NCBI RefSeq assembly: GCF_000003815.2 | Contig: NC_049994.1 | Span: 8,972,469-9,036,468 of the forward strand | Source: Branchiostoma floridae | Taxonomy: Eukaryota > Chordata > Leptocardii > Amphioxiformes > Branchiostomatidae | Length of the DNA stretch: 64,000 bases | Direction: 5' to 3' | In this document: one piece after another, positions 1-11,270 of the stretch | How positions within the stretch are numbered: position 1 is the stretch's first letter | How the letters are laid out: every line of letters starts with the position of its first letter | Made by a program: the position numbers and the translations under genes | The notes under the pieces: model-generated | What the model was told of the DNA's origin: nothing | What the model saw: only the letters and a program-made list of their open reading frames with translations | The model's database searches: none

Positions 1-129
1 TGTCTGTTGTGAGATGTCTGTTGGGTCAGGTTTGTGCAGCTCTGTGCATTTAATGTTTCAGAGACAAATGGATGACATGCCCTGCACCGCATCTTTTTGC
101 ACAATGATGTATTTACATCATTCAAAGTC

Positions 130-348
130 AGGGATGTCTCCAGGACACGTCCCTCTGTCCTTAGACAGAAATTTGCTTGTTGGACAAAATTTCACCCCAT
201 CCAGCCCAAAAATCTGAAATTCAGGACATAAAATTGATGAAAATGTGTTTTCATACGGCTTAGCTTAAAATTACAGATCTTCCGATGAAAATCAACAACA
301 TTGGCTCCCAAACAGTGAAAGGGATGGAAAAAAATGAAAGCTGGAAAC
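130..348 (+). repeat. Dispersed repeat family A, copy 1
   Basis: This stretch matches the segments at 2845-3065 (same strand) and 23373-23515 (opposite strand). Shared landmarks are CTCCAGGA, TTTGCTTGTTGG, AAATTTCAC, CATAAAATTGAT and TGTGTTTTCATA in the same order. No terminal inverted repeats or coding potential were seen, so the class is unknown. Confidence 0.7.
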
Positions 349-1074
349 AGCCCTGTTCAAAGTATTAGCCTATGTGAATTTAGTCCATTCTTGCCTGTCC
401 TTGGATGCAATGGCTAAATAATCAATTAAAAGTAATGTTGCTGATACACAGATTCTGAAATAAAGAGATATTTCATCATTATGCTTTCCCAAAACTATTC
501 CAACAAGTTTTATGGCTACACTGTAGACAAATCTTACTACTCAATCTTGCTTCAATAGATATACAACCAACAGTTCAAACTTTTTATCAGTCTGAAGTTA
601 CTCTGTCTATAACTTTCATGGTACAAAGTAATGCAAGCCAACAAAACTGAGTTCCAGGTGAAAGCAGAGTTTGCTGATTTTAATTTTGATCATGCCATAC
701 TACAAAGCAACCAGAAATCATGAACTTCCCCCCCTTAACACCACACACATCACTTAGTCCAACAAGGCTGTCAAACCAAAACCACTCAACAAACGAATCA
801 ACTGCTATCTTTACTACCGTGAAACAAGCTGCTTTCGTCCTCCCTTTTATGGCAATATTACAGGCACGAACAACCCCTGCAGGATCACCTCACGTCTTAC
901 ATTACAGGCTACTCCAGCGATAGCGGCAGCACAGTTGCTCACAGCAACACCTTTACTTGGTCTCGTGGCCCATAATTTCTTTCCCAAGCTACTCCAGGCC
1001 TCGCTTGAACTCATTTTGTGGCGTAACCGCCAGCCGTGGGTGTCCAACCGAGGACTGGATGATGAATGACGATG
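349..1074. other. No gene seen
   Basis: AT-rich DNA without recognisable coding exons or structured repeats. A minus-strand open frame of about 115 codons (847-1194) runs into repeat family B and has no recognisable product. Confidence 0.5.
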
Positions 1075-1930
1075 GAAGCCAATGAAACACTGCTTGACTG
1101 TTAAGGAGCGGGCGTACAGCACCAAGGATGTCGCCAACATTAACAGCTGGCATCCTGTTAATAATTCAGCATCAAGACTCTCCGGTTCAACCATTCTTTC
1201 TTCAGCTAATGCTATGGGCTTACATGCTTCCTAATTGAATAAACAAACACTTTTTCATGATGGACACAGGGTCTATATGCTAGTTCTTAGTGCAACGAAC
1301 AATGCTTCCAATGTAATAAAAACAAACGTACATACAGAAGTTACCGTTAAAAATCCACTGCCAGCTTTACCAGTTATAAGAATAAGTGTCACTTACTTCT
1401 AACACCATTAACAGTCTATTCAAAGAAGAACAATGTCTAAGGAAGGCCAGCAGAACTGTTGTTCAGCACCAAGGACAACACCAACATTACCAGCTGGAAT
1501 CCTGCTTAAAATTCAGGCTCAAGATTCTCCTGCTAAGAAGATAACCAAAATTATTTCCTGAGCTAATGCTACTGGCTTAGTTGCTTCATGATTGAATGCA
1601 CAAGTGCTATTTGTTAGGATAAGACAAGCTGTATTTGCTATATAAACTATAGAGAACCCAGCTGATTGTAGTAAAAAGATAGTGACATACTGCAAAGGAA
1701 ACCAGCATGAAAACTCAATTGTCAACATTATCTTTCAAATGAAGACATTCAAATTGTCAGTGCTGTCTAGAAGTATTCCTTACTCCAAACACCACTTAAA
1801 ACCAGCCCAAGAAGAACCATGGTCAATGGAAGGCCATTGTTCAGCACCAAGGACATTGCCAACATTAAGATAAGAGAGTTCAGGAGATAACAACCATCTT
1901 TTTCCTGAGCTAATGCTTCTGGCTTAAGCC
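1075..1930. repeat. Three diverged copies of repeat family B
   Basis: The word CAGCACCAAGGA recurs at about 1117, 1464 and 1842. Each time it is followed by GCCAACATT or a variant, then AGCTAATGCT and GGCTTA about 90-110 bases later. Spacing is about 350-380 bases. The copy at 1754-1930 also carries the flank ACTCCAAACACCACTTAA and GAAGAACCATGGTCAATGGA, which reappears inverted at 7777-7897. The copies are old, locally duplicated pieces of one interspersed element. Confidence 0.65.
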
Positions 1931-2844
1931 CCTGTCACACATTCAGGACCTTCCGACAACTTTGCTCCTGACCAATGGAAGCAGCCTGGAATCCAACCTT
2001 TTCAATATGCAAATCATTTCTTCAATAGAGTTCAAACAAACCTTTTGTCCAGGAGTAGCTTTTAGTACTTTTTCTCTTGTCTATATATTCTGGTCAACTG
2101 AAGCACATTTCAGAGGTTCCAGAATAACACATGGATAAAAAAAATACAAGTAAGATTTATCCTTGTCAAATCTACACCTGTCAATTTCCAGTAACAATTG
2201 AGTACCAAAGTTACCATCATGTCACGCAAAGTGCCGCTTATGTAAGTGGCAGCATGTAAAAGTACACAGTACATGTATTCCCATAGCAATTACATGATGG
2301 GCAAATGATGCATCTCCCAGTAACTAAACATGGCCACCCGCTGTGGCAAAGTTACTGTATAATAGACATACTGATCTCAACCAGATCACGCAATTTCCTA
2401 TTATATCCATTCAACTCCACTTCCTTTTTACAGCTTAGTAAACCTCCACTTGAAGAGTTCTGAGCACCATCTGTTGGCAGAAGTTTTGTAAGGAGTAGAC
2501 AAAAGGGACTTAGTAATACACACATGTAAAGCCTTTCTCTTCAGTCTTACATGTCACTAGTACTGAAAGGTGCATCTACTAATGGTTTCTGGAAAACACA
2601 GCTTACCGGGGAGGGAACTAGACAATTAGGCCACAACAATTTGATGTGTTGGATCTTTTACTTAAACTTGAAAATCCGCACCTGGGTTTTCACAGTTCGT
2701 GGGAGTGAATATACTTCTCCTGCTAGCCCTCTGGTTTCATCATGACCTTTTGCTTACTTTTTGGCTGAAAAAATCAACGTTTGAGAATCATGACTTACTG
2801 CTAAAACTTGGGCTGAAAAAAATTAATTTTTTACTGTTTGAGAT
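1931..2844. other. No gene seen
   Basis: AT-rich, non-coding in appearance. A short internal duplication around TTGGGCTGAAAAAA lies near 2760-2825. Confidence 0.5.
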
Positions 2845-3065
2845 CCAGGGTTGCCTCCAGGATCCATCACTCCGTCCTGGGATGGGAGTTTGCTTGTTGG
2901 GACAGACAAAAATTTCACACCATCCGTCCCCAAATCTGAACTTCAATGCATAAAATTGATAAAAATGTGTTTTCATAAGCTCAAAATGACAGATTTAACA
3001 AGGAAAATCCACAACACGGGCTCCCAAACAATGAGTGAGACAGACAAAAAAAATCTGGAGATAGG
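2845..3065 (+). repeat. Dispersed repeat family A, copy 2
   Basis: Closely follows copy 1 at 130-348, including CATAAAATTGAT, TGTGTTTTCATA and GGCTCCCAAACA at the right-hand end. Open frames on both strands here are by-products of the repeat. Confidence 0.7.
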
Positions 3066-5224
3066 GCTGTTGAGAACCATGAAAATAAATTGAGTGTGGC
3101 CCTTGGAGTAAATTGAACAGCCTGGGAAATAATAAAGATTGAAAACTAAAGTTGGATGAGAAAAAAAGTAGATAGGTCAAAAAGAGATGACCTTCTCCAT
3201 TTATTCGTCTATAAAATAGGGCTTCCTTAAGGAGAGACAACAAGAGGAAAGAAAATGGCTTGACTAACAACTTTCATCGGAAGCTCACAAGGGAGTATGA
3301 AATCCATCGTACTTTGGTAAGTCTGTCGCCCACACCATTAAAACTACAGCAGGCCACCAGACGATTGCAGGTTGTGGGCCTCCAAATCTCCATAGTTCCA
3401 CGTAGATAAAGCTTTCCATCAATCACCGTTGGACCGAGAATAATCATTCTAAACTCAACACCTCAAAGTCGGCCTTATACATCCTATCACATACTGATGA
3501 CCATACATACAACATGTATGGCTGACCATACATACAACACAATACAAGCAACCAACATTGTATCGGCAGATTGTCCTACAGGCCAAATCATACGCATGAC
3601 ATCAAAGTCTGTTTGACATTTGTGTGCTTGAATTATCACCATATGCAAACTACAAACACAAATGGTCTCCTACAGCTATGAATTATCAACTTTTGCTTGG
3701 TACAATTTATACATATAAAAGATTCATCAACCACAACTTACCCTTGTAATGTTGTGACCAGAACTCCTTTAAAATCCAATGTAACAATGAATTTTCCATC
3801 CATGAGAGAAAGGCTTTGCTGAATTCTTCCTACTAAGTAACAGACTGCCACATCTGTATCTGATCACAAACTGTGGTTTGTTTTGTCTGGTCTGTATAGT
3901 TTTCCTTTTATGTAAGTAACCAATATGCATTTCAATCAATGCTTGAAATATGATCATACATCTATCATCTGAGTGTCCCTAGTTCCTAGACCAAACAATA
4001 TACTTTGTAGTTACATTATTCCTAATTTGGCAAGTAATTCTGCCTCACAAAAAATACAATTCTCAAGGTCAACCAGATGAGCATCAACAAAATGGCACGA
4101 AATGTAAAATAGAACCACATGGATAATAATCTTTGATATTATAATTCCCTCTAGTCTATTTGAAAACAACAGACACACGCATCAACCATTGAACACACTA
4201 TGGAACATACCTCGAATCGCGAAATCCAGGCTTGCCCTACGCTACACATGTATACATTGATTTTCTAAGTCAAAAATCCCTGAATGTCACCGATTCTGTC
4301 TGTAATATGGCTGACAAACAGGCCAAATATACCATAAGTCTTGAAATGTTTGCGATGATTTAATTCTAACCTCTCCACAGAGATATCCACTGCATTTATG
4401 CATTTCCTATGCATTACTTCTGTACCATAAAAAATTATTCCAACCACGAACTGAAAACACTAAAACTCTATTCCCCTTCAAAAGTCATCTCAAAATATAT
4501 GCATTTACAGTACTGTAATCTGGTTTTTGCAAGCAAGCCTGCTTGTACGTTGCCAGGAGAGGAAAAGATAAACAACAGTACAAAAATTATACAAGAAATG
4601 TTATTATGCCCCAGGAAAAAACAGAAATTGTTTGATGTAGCAAACTTCCTGTCCTAGATTAGAGGTGACACAAACTTTGCATTAATCATTATATTGTATC
4701 TGGCAACCACCACAAGAAAGCAGTGTCTCCAGTGGCTTTTCCATCATGTGCATGAAAGCACCGCTGATAGAATCTATATATTTGTACAGCGGGGGTCGTG
4801 GTTAATATCAAAATTACAGGACGCTTCAAGGACTTTGGACATATTTACATGGGCTTAACTGTCAGAGGTAACATGGAGGGAAGGCATGGCTCAACATGAT
4901 GAATTACACCTACTGGGGAGATAATGCACTGCATATCCATACATTATACATTCATGGTTTGACATTGGAAAATCCTTCACTAATTCAACACTGCAGTTTA
5001 CAGAACTTCTGTTCAACTTTTAGATGTTTCTATTGTATAAATGATAGGAAGAAGTTAACATATCAAAAAACTTTCTATGCTACAATGTGGGTAAAATTGA
5101 GATTTAGAATTTTAATGCAAAAACAATTTGAAAACCAACATTTCTGACCAAAACAAAGAGATCTTTCTTAAGACTTTGCATTTCTTTTTGAATTATTTTA
5201 TTCTTTTCAAGCTTATATGGTCTC
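3066..5224. other. No gene seen; one short tandem duplication
   Basis: Mostly AT-rich unique DNA. At about 3496-3540 the word TGACCATACATACAACA is directly duplicated. No exon with credible splice signals was found on either strand. Confidence 0.5.
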
Positions 5225-5315
5225 TAGCCTGATTAAATCTCGCTTATAGCAGCCCGCCAAACATCCGCCGGGTCAGTTACAGCCCTGGACAGCGGAGTTT
5301 GTGTTACACAGACTA
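5225..5315 (+). repeat. Dispersed repeat family C, copy 1
   Basis: Begins TAGCCTGATTAAATC and ends TGTTACACAGACTA, whose reverse complement also begins TAG-CTG, so short imperfect terminal inverted repeats are likely. A second copy at 40506-40627 shares GCAGCCC, CCAAACAT, CAGTTACAGCCC and GAGTTTGTGTTACAC. Probably a small non-autonomous DNA transposon. Confidence 0.65.
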
Positions 5316-6624
5316 ATATGGTCTCTATATCGATTGTATCCTGTTCTGAAGACAATGTCTGTATCATTTTCAGTCATAAAGCCACCAAATCTATATTTCC
5401 AAATAACCAATTTCAAATATAATGTCTCTGAGATGGGGTGCTTAACCAATCCATAGAAAACACATTACATTGCATCCATTCTGAGCTCGATCTTCAAACA
5501 TCTCAACCATAGACTGAGTCCCAATCCTATCTGCATTCAGACAGTGTCACAGACGGTAGGAAATGAAATGCTTTCAATGTCTATTGACGATGCATGCCAT
5601 TTGCATTGGATATGCTTTTAACTGTATGTGTTGAAAATGTATTCAGTCGACACAAGAATGCATTTTGTCTGCTTGCAAATTCATGAGCCACTGCTGAATG
5701 TATGCTGACTCTATTTTTCATTTTTTCCAGACAGCTCATACTTTTAAAACTAGTAGTAAAAGTCCTCAACATTTTGAATGCCAATTTTGATCAGGTAGAC
5801 AATTCAAGCCATGCAACTGTTACATTGAAGATTTCCGCACTTTTGGCCAATAAAAGCAGATTTTCATCATCATCATCATCCTCGCCACATATCAGTCAAT
5901 GTTTACTGAGGCGGGCCATTTTTTACACTGTCCTAAACAGAGAAACACGGATTCTACAATTCCCCAATTACCCAACTCCTTATTACATTATCTAACGACC
6001 ACGTTAACAGATTCCGACAAGCGTCACAAAGAGGTATAGATCCTCACAGCCAACACGTCTCCCCTGTCAGGTCCCACCATGCTCAGCTCTCCTGATGGTT
6101 TCCAGTTCCCATTGTTCCCACTGGTCGGCACTTGATGGTGCCATCATGTCTAACTCTACAACATGCAGGGCTCAAAATATGCTTTACTTGTTTCACATTA
6201 CTGGTATAAACTGTCCTTAGTCATTACACTCCCAGTCTATAGAAGCTGCATAAGACTGGACTGTATGGTTTGGTCTGCTCACACCGGGATGGACCCAAAT
6301 GTTTCTTGATAAGTGTGGTAGGATCTTAAGTGTGCTTGAAGTGTGGCTCTTCTTAAACACAGGCTTCTGGCTCAAGGGAAGACGCCCTTCCCAATTTGGA
6401 AGTGGGATCAAAAACTTACAAAGCTCTGAACCCCATACAATATTGGTAGAGAGTGTCACACTCTGGACCTATTATTGTATGTGGTCTATCACTGGACTAT
6501 GTTGGGTCATTCCTCCTCATAACTTGATTTACTGTACATCTACATCATGTACAAGATGGTGTTGAGACAGTCCTCCAAATTAAACCGACACGAAAAAGTC
6601 ATTTACATGTATTTGCCAAGTACC
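5316..6624. other. No gene seen; (TCA)n at 5864-5880
   Basis: Contains the trinucleotide run (TCA)n at 5864-5880 and otherwise unremarkable AT-rich sequence. Open frames of up to about 97 codons look random in composition. Confidence 0.5.
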
Positions 6625-6800
6625 CCATAGATGCAGAGTGTCCAAAGAAGCATCTACTATTAATACCAGATCTTGTTGGTCATTCCTCCCAACAACTAGA
6701 GTACATGTGTACGGTGAAACATAAATGAATGTACATGTACCCCATAACAACAGAGTGTTCACTGAAGTGTCTACTGAGATTGGTTCATTCCTCCTCAGAG
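6625..6800. repeat. Imperfect tandem repeat D
   Basis: Two adjacent diverged units share ACCCCATA, CAGAGTGT, TCTACT and CATTCCTCC in order (about 6630-6690 and 6730-6800). A weaker related unit lies near 6430-6520. The minus-strand open frame across it shows the same repetition in its amino acids, so it is not a gene. Confidence 0.55.
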
Positions 6801-7695
6801 AGAGCAGCAGCTTTCCTCCTGTCCCCATGAGGGGTGAAAGGCTGTGCTCCAGTACCTTGCCAATACAGGCCTGATATTGGAAAGGCAGCCAGCTTGCAAC
6901 TAGATCAAATGTGACAATGCCTGAAAAATGAAGGGTCCCAGGGGTGACTTCACAATTAGATATCGGGTGACACTAACGGATTATTGATTCGATTTTACAG
7001 GCAACCTTCATGGTGGTACATTTTAAGTTGGGTAAGTTGGAACTAAATGTATTACAGTGTATTACAGGCTCAAATTAAAGGACTGCCATCTAATCCAAGC
7101 AGTCCATTGCTAAATAAGATATGAACTTCAACCAAACCATAACTCCAGATATCAAACCTGGAAGTTCCGTAGTGCAGTACCGTAGCAAGCCGCAAGGAAC
7201 CCCAAATCTAATCAATTCCAGTTCTCATCAAGACCTACCCACATATGTATTCAGGAGTTCTCAAGTTTTCTACACACATACCCACAAAGGCTTCCCAAAA
7301 TATAACCTTCTTGGCAAAGGTAACTCAAATGGCTGAAAAAATCATACTCCAAAGGTTTGTCGACACTAAGTCTGCTCTTTTGTATGCCACTGCCAAAATA
7401 GATGAATTCTTCTCAGAACAATTCAGGACACTGCTCAGAGCAACCACTGCCTGCCAGACTCCTACTGAAGATAAGTGGTTCAATCCCCACTGGTGGCATC
7501 CCCTTTACATTGAACCTGGAGCATACATGGTTGACTGCCTCAGTTCCTCCAGGTGCTACAGTACAGTACAGATGATGTCAATACGATGTAACATCACCAG
7601 ACAACACTGCATCATGTTTGCAAAGCTGGTGTTTTACACCAATTGGCAGGTAATTCGGTTGACCAATTCAAATTTTACATACTGTATGCACATAA
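6801..7695. other. No gene seen
   Basis: Unremarkable sequence. The longest open frame in the window (7245-7802, 185 codons) starts here, but its 3' third lies inside repeats E and B and nothing in it resembles a known protein. Confidence 0.45.
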
Positions 7696-7776
7696 TTGAA
7701 CTAGTTAAACTGCAATATCCAACACAAAAATTGGACTCACCCAAATTTTCGACTGAACGGCACCAGTCTTTGTCAA
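7696..7776 (+). mobile_element. Truncated copy of MITE family E
   Basis: Matches the left three quarters of the complete element at 25338-25443: the terminus TTGAACTAGTTAAACTGC, then ATATCCAACACAAAAATTGG, ATTTTCGACTGAAC and ACCAGTCTTTGTCAA. The right terminal repeat is missing. It is replaced at once by an inverted copy of repeat B, so the junction marks an insertion or deletion. Confidence 0.7.
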
Positions 7777-7897
7777 CAGCACCAGTGTGTCCTTGGTGCT
7801 GAACAATGACTCTACTGGCCTTCCATTGACCATGGTTCTTCTTGGTCTGGTGTTAAGTGGTGTTTGGAGTAAGAAATACTTCTAACAGCACCAGTCT
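7777..7897 (-). repeat. Inverted copy of repeat family B
   Basis: Read on the minus strand it contains ACTCCAAACACCACTTAA, GAAGAACCATGGTCAATGGA, AGGCCA and TTCAGCACCAAGGAC in the same order as the copy at 1754-1865. Both ends carry CAGCACCAGT-type words, so the intact family may have had short terminal repeats. Confidence 0.65.
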
Positions 7898-8709
7898 GTA
7901 TGCACATGTACAATGTAAATGTATTTGTATGTGGAAGACTCGTGTAGGCACGTGCACGTTGTGTTTGAATATGAATGATTATGAGTGTGAAAGTTCAATG
8001 TTTAACTCATTTGCTTAGCTTCTTCAGTTTCAGTTTCTTGAGTAACAAACTATCAAACAAGTCTCCCGAAACAATTTGTAGCAAATTACATGCATAGGAA
8101 GTTTGAATGACAAAAAACACTCTTCTGTGGACAGTAATGTTCAATAATGAGTGTCTATGAAAATCTATCTGGAAAGAAGCCCAATTGTATCAAAAGAATG
8201 CTCCTCAAACACTCTTTCTATCTGCGTAGATGAGCCTTCCCTTCCCAAGGCATAAGAATAGCGATAGAAAAATCTATATGCTTTATGCTACCATACTTTC
8301 ATACTATCCATCTCCATCAAAACCCCATGACATTTAATTGCACATTGGCTACTAACTCAACCATCTGGACCCCACTCATTTCATTGGAATCAGTCGTTAG
8401 AGGTCAAATAACCATCATATTTTCAACTCTTCCCATCGATAGATCTGATTGAACTTCAATTCTTCACTCCATGAGATATTTACACCATTCCATCTACTTC
8501 ACAATCAAGTTAAGGCTGCTGGGTAATTGATTTACTTGCCATCCATGCATCAATCAAGTCATGAGTTTATCCATTGACTGCAAGTAAATGAAGGCTTGTC
8601 ATAAAAATTGCTTACACCACAGACTGTCTGGAGGACATCAGTAGAATCAAGATCTTGCCTACTATTGAAAAAAAATTCGCTAGACTATAGCAAATAGTTT
8701 TCATCCCTC
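7898..8709. other. No gene seen
   Basis: AT-rich sequence with no supported feature. Confidence 0.5.
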
Positions 8710-8961
8710 TCAGACATTTATTAACAAAAAAATCACTAGCAAGAGGTCATAATAAAAAACTGAGAACAGGGGGGAACAATTGTATCTGGCTGCAATAGCT
8801 TCCTTAAAGTTAAAATGAGTGCCATGGGGCAAACTTTTCTTCAGACTGTCTTCATATTGATCTACCACTTGAGTGTTTATTCTGCATTCCAAACCAACAA
8901 CTAAATCAATGTGGTCCTCCTTGGAAAGAGATGCAGTGACTGGCAAAGTTGCGTGCCTCAT
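8710..8961 (-). CDS. Possible terminal coding exon, product unknown
   Basis: On the minus strand an open frame of 83 codons begins at an ATG at 8961, just after an in-frame TGA, and ends at 8710. The part encoding TASLSKEDHIDLVVGLEC and KKSLPHGTHFNFKEAIAARY has a varied, protein-like composition unlike the AT-driven chance frames around it. A possible acceptor (CTTTGCCAG) lies inside the start. AATAAA overlaps the end of the frame. I recognise no family. It could be a 3' exon of a minus-strand gene, possibly with the exon at 10343-10451, a retro-copy remnant, or chance. Confidence 0.22.
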   Translation of the reverse strand: MRHATLPVTASLSKEDHIDLVVGLECRINTQVVDQYEDSLKKSLPHGTHFNFKEAIAARYNCSPLFSVFYYDLLLVIFLLINV

Positions 8962-9475
8962 TAAGCTTTGTCACAATCATCCACATCCAACCGTTCCTTG
9001 GAGCAATTCTGACAAGTCTGACTATTTTTGTTACGCATTTGTATGACCATCATTAGATTATGGTAATAAATGCGTAAAAAAAGTAATTCAAAGTCATTTT
9101 TTGCCTATTTATACTCATTATTGAATGATTATTCCATCCCTCCTTTTTCACTTTCCTTCTTACTTCTCTCCCCACATCCTTTAGTTCCTATGCCCTCCTA
9201 CATTTTGGTAACCTCCTCTCTCCATTCCTTATTCAAACCTACTTTAACTGCTGTTTATATAGGAATTTCAGATCCATAAAGTACATAAACACTAAGCTAA
9301 ATGACTCCAATTAGCAAAAACAAGTCTGAGAGAAATTGATAAGGACTCAATCGTCCAAAATTATGATTACAAATGTTCCCCATACATCATAAAACAAACA
9401 TCTGGGAGCCAGAGATAAACATTTAATTACAAACTTCCTTCTCAGGATGACTGCTCTGGGAAGAGGTGCCTAAAA
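8962..9475. other. No gene seen
   Basis: Unremarkable AT-rich sequence with a pyrimidine-rich patch near 9140-9230. Confidence 0.5.
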
Positions 9476-9766
9476 GGCCTATCTCACCACGCAGAGGCAC
9501 CTATGAGGCACTGCGGAGGTACGTTGGAATTTGTTCACGGAGGCACTTTTCTGCTCTTTTAGCCAGGCACCTTTCCACTTACGATGACGTGAAGCACTGT
9601 TACATTTCAAGTCCAGATGAACGGACTTGAATCACAGCGTTGTCAATTCATAAAAAATGACTAAAATGTATCAAAAAGAGCTTTGAAAAAATCTTGCCTT
9701 GGAGGCACGTTTGCATTGTCGAAATCAACACTGCTTCCAACGTTCCTCTGCTTGGTGAGATAGGCC
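9476..9766. mobile_element. MITE with GGCCTATCTCACCA terminal repeats
   Basis: The left end GGCCTATCTCACCACGCAGA pairs with the right end, whose reverse complement starts GGCCTATCTCACCAAGCAGA. The inner arms also pair (GTTGGAA near 9513 with TTCCAAC near 9736). Total length is about 290 bp with no coding potential. A target-site duplication is not obvious. Non-autonomous DNA transposon of undetermined superfamily. Confidence 0.75.
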
Positions 9767-10342
9767 CTTCAGCATAAACAATTTAAATCAATCTGAAGTT
9801 CACACGTACAAAAGCCTGCATACACAATCATTGGCTGTAGAAGCGTGATTCAGTCGAGCTAACATGTACCACATAGAAATTGGCCTTGAGTAAATCCCTT
9901 CATTCCACGTTTCACCCATGATTTACAGTGGAGATCAGTTTAATGTATAAGTTGCAGATTTCACTGCCCAGTGAGCCAGAAAGTCTAAATCATTGCTGCA
10001 GTGGGATGGAGATCAATGCACAAAAAGATTGGACCAATTCTGTGTGAAAGTGAACATTAATAATAGTTCTGTTTGCCTTAACCTTCATAGTTCAACTAGC
10101 TGGAATCCCAAGGTCACATTTCTTCCCTTCAGGGTCAAGATTTAAGTCCAGGAAGCCGGTAAATCTCAATAGGCAAAACAAAGCATTCTGCAGTCTGACA
10201 GAACACTTTTGCCGTAGGGTAATCATTAGATGGTCCGGAAGCCTTTGGTCAGAAAGCTTTTGGACTTTCATGTCCATGAGTGCCTGTGAGCGATGACTTT
10301 GGAAGAGCAAATTGCCTAGAAAGGTGAGGTCGGAAACCTGAC
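9767..10342. other. No independent gene seen
   Basis: The minus strand stays open through 10092-10342 in the frame ending at 10092, directly below the candidate exon at 10343-10451. That frame does not match the one preferred for the exon, so it may be intron or a decayed continuation. Confidence 0.4.
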
Positions 10343-10451
10343 CTTGTCTCGTACAGTAAATTTTACCGAGTTGTGGCTTTGTAGCTGCTGGAAAACAACA
10401 TCGCCGTCTGACAGAGATTCTAACAATTTCCGTATCGCTTGACACATGCAA
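10343..10451 (-). CDS. Possible internal coding exon, product unknown
   Basis: On the minus strand the sequence after GGAATGATAG reads through 36 codons to GACAAG, followed by GTCAGG, a weak but allowed donor. The encoded peptide includes QAIRKLLESLSDGDVVFQQL and ends KFTVRDK. It has an amphipathic helical pattern and good codon variety. The entry phase needs two bases from an earlier exon and the exit phase is 0. An ATG lies five bases in, so it could also be a first exon. I do not recognise the family. The reading depends on one weak donor, so confidence is low. Confidence 0.3.
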
Positions 10452-11140
10452 CTATCATTCCGTACAGAATATTAGATGATTATTCAACTGAGAAAAAGTC
10501 TCTCTACATACATGTGTATGATTCGATATTTATTATGTACGCAGCAATAATTTTCAGGAAACTCCTTTAAATGCCCTTGGCGATGACATGAGAAACTTGA
10601 TCAGCAAAATTTATCAGCCCCTGAGACTCAAACGTCACCACAAGCAGCCTGAGTTATGGGTAGCCTTGGGCAGTATGTTGACAGAACCTATAACTCATTC
10701 CATTACGTAAAATGACTCACACTAACATTGTAAAAGTTTGTGCCGCGTAAAATTAAATTACATGCAAAACATGACATTGTCTCGTTGTGCTTACATCATC
10801 ATCATCATCATCACAGGCGACTTGCCCGGACCAGGTCCACTCACTCCTTCCAAACATCTCTGTCCCTGTTAGCGTTCATTAGTTTAAATCCTCGCTCCAC
10901 AATCGCACATCACGAGCTTTACATCTAATCAAAAATGGACATACATATGTACATGTATTAAGAAACTTTTGGTCCATATCCTACTTGAGAGTTAAGACAA
11001 AGGCAGCCATGTACAATGTAGATACAGTACTCCCATACCCTATCTCAAAGTGAACTTGCGCCAATCAAGAAAGACATCCCTCTAATTTATCTATTATCAA
11101 TTCATAGCTAAAACCTGCTCTCCAGCAAGATTTCTCCAGT
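10452..11140. other. No gene seen; (CAT)n at 10794-10813
   Basis: Holds a short CAT trinucleotide run and otherwise unremarkable sequence. Confidence 0.5.
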
Positions 11141-11270
11141 GTCACTGAAGAAAGAGGTCGGATGGCTGTCTGAAACGTTTCCAAAATCATATCCAGTTGC
11201 TTCAGTAACTGCTTTTTCGTGTATCTTATTGCCTGGATGTCTAACCTTCATCGATGTATCCCTCTAGTTT
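11141..11270 (+). repeat. Dispersed repeat family G, copy 1
   Basis: Contains CATATCCAGTTGCTTCAGTA followed by GTGTATCTTATTGCCTGGAT and GTCTAACCTTCATCG. The copy at 42320-42410 carries the second block in the same orientation but the first block inverted. The upstream words GAAGAAAGAGGTCGG and CTGTCTGAAACG resemble terminal motifs of some retroelements; that is an impression only. Confidence 0.55.

Noticed and set aside
7245-7802. 185-codon plus-strand open frame
   Set aside because: Its last third lies in two repeats (E and inverted B); no domain, promoter or splice evidence.
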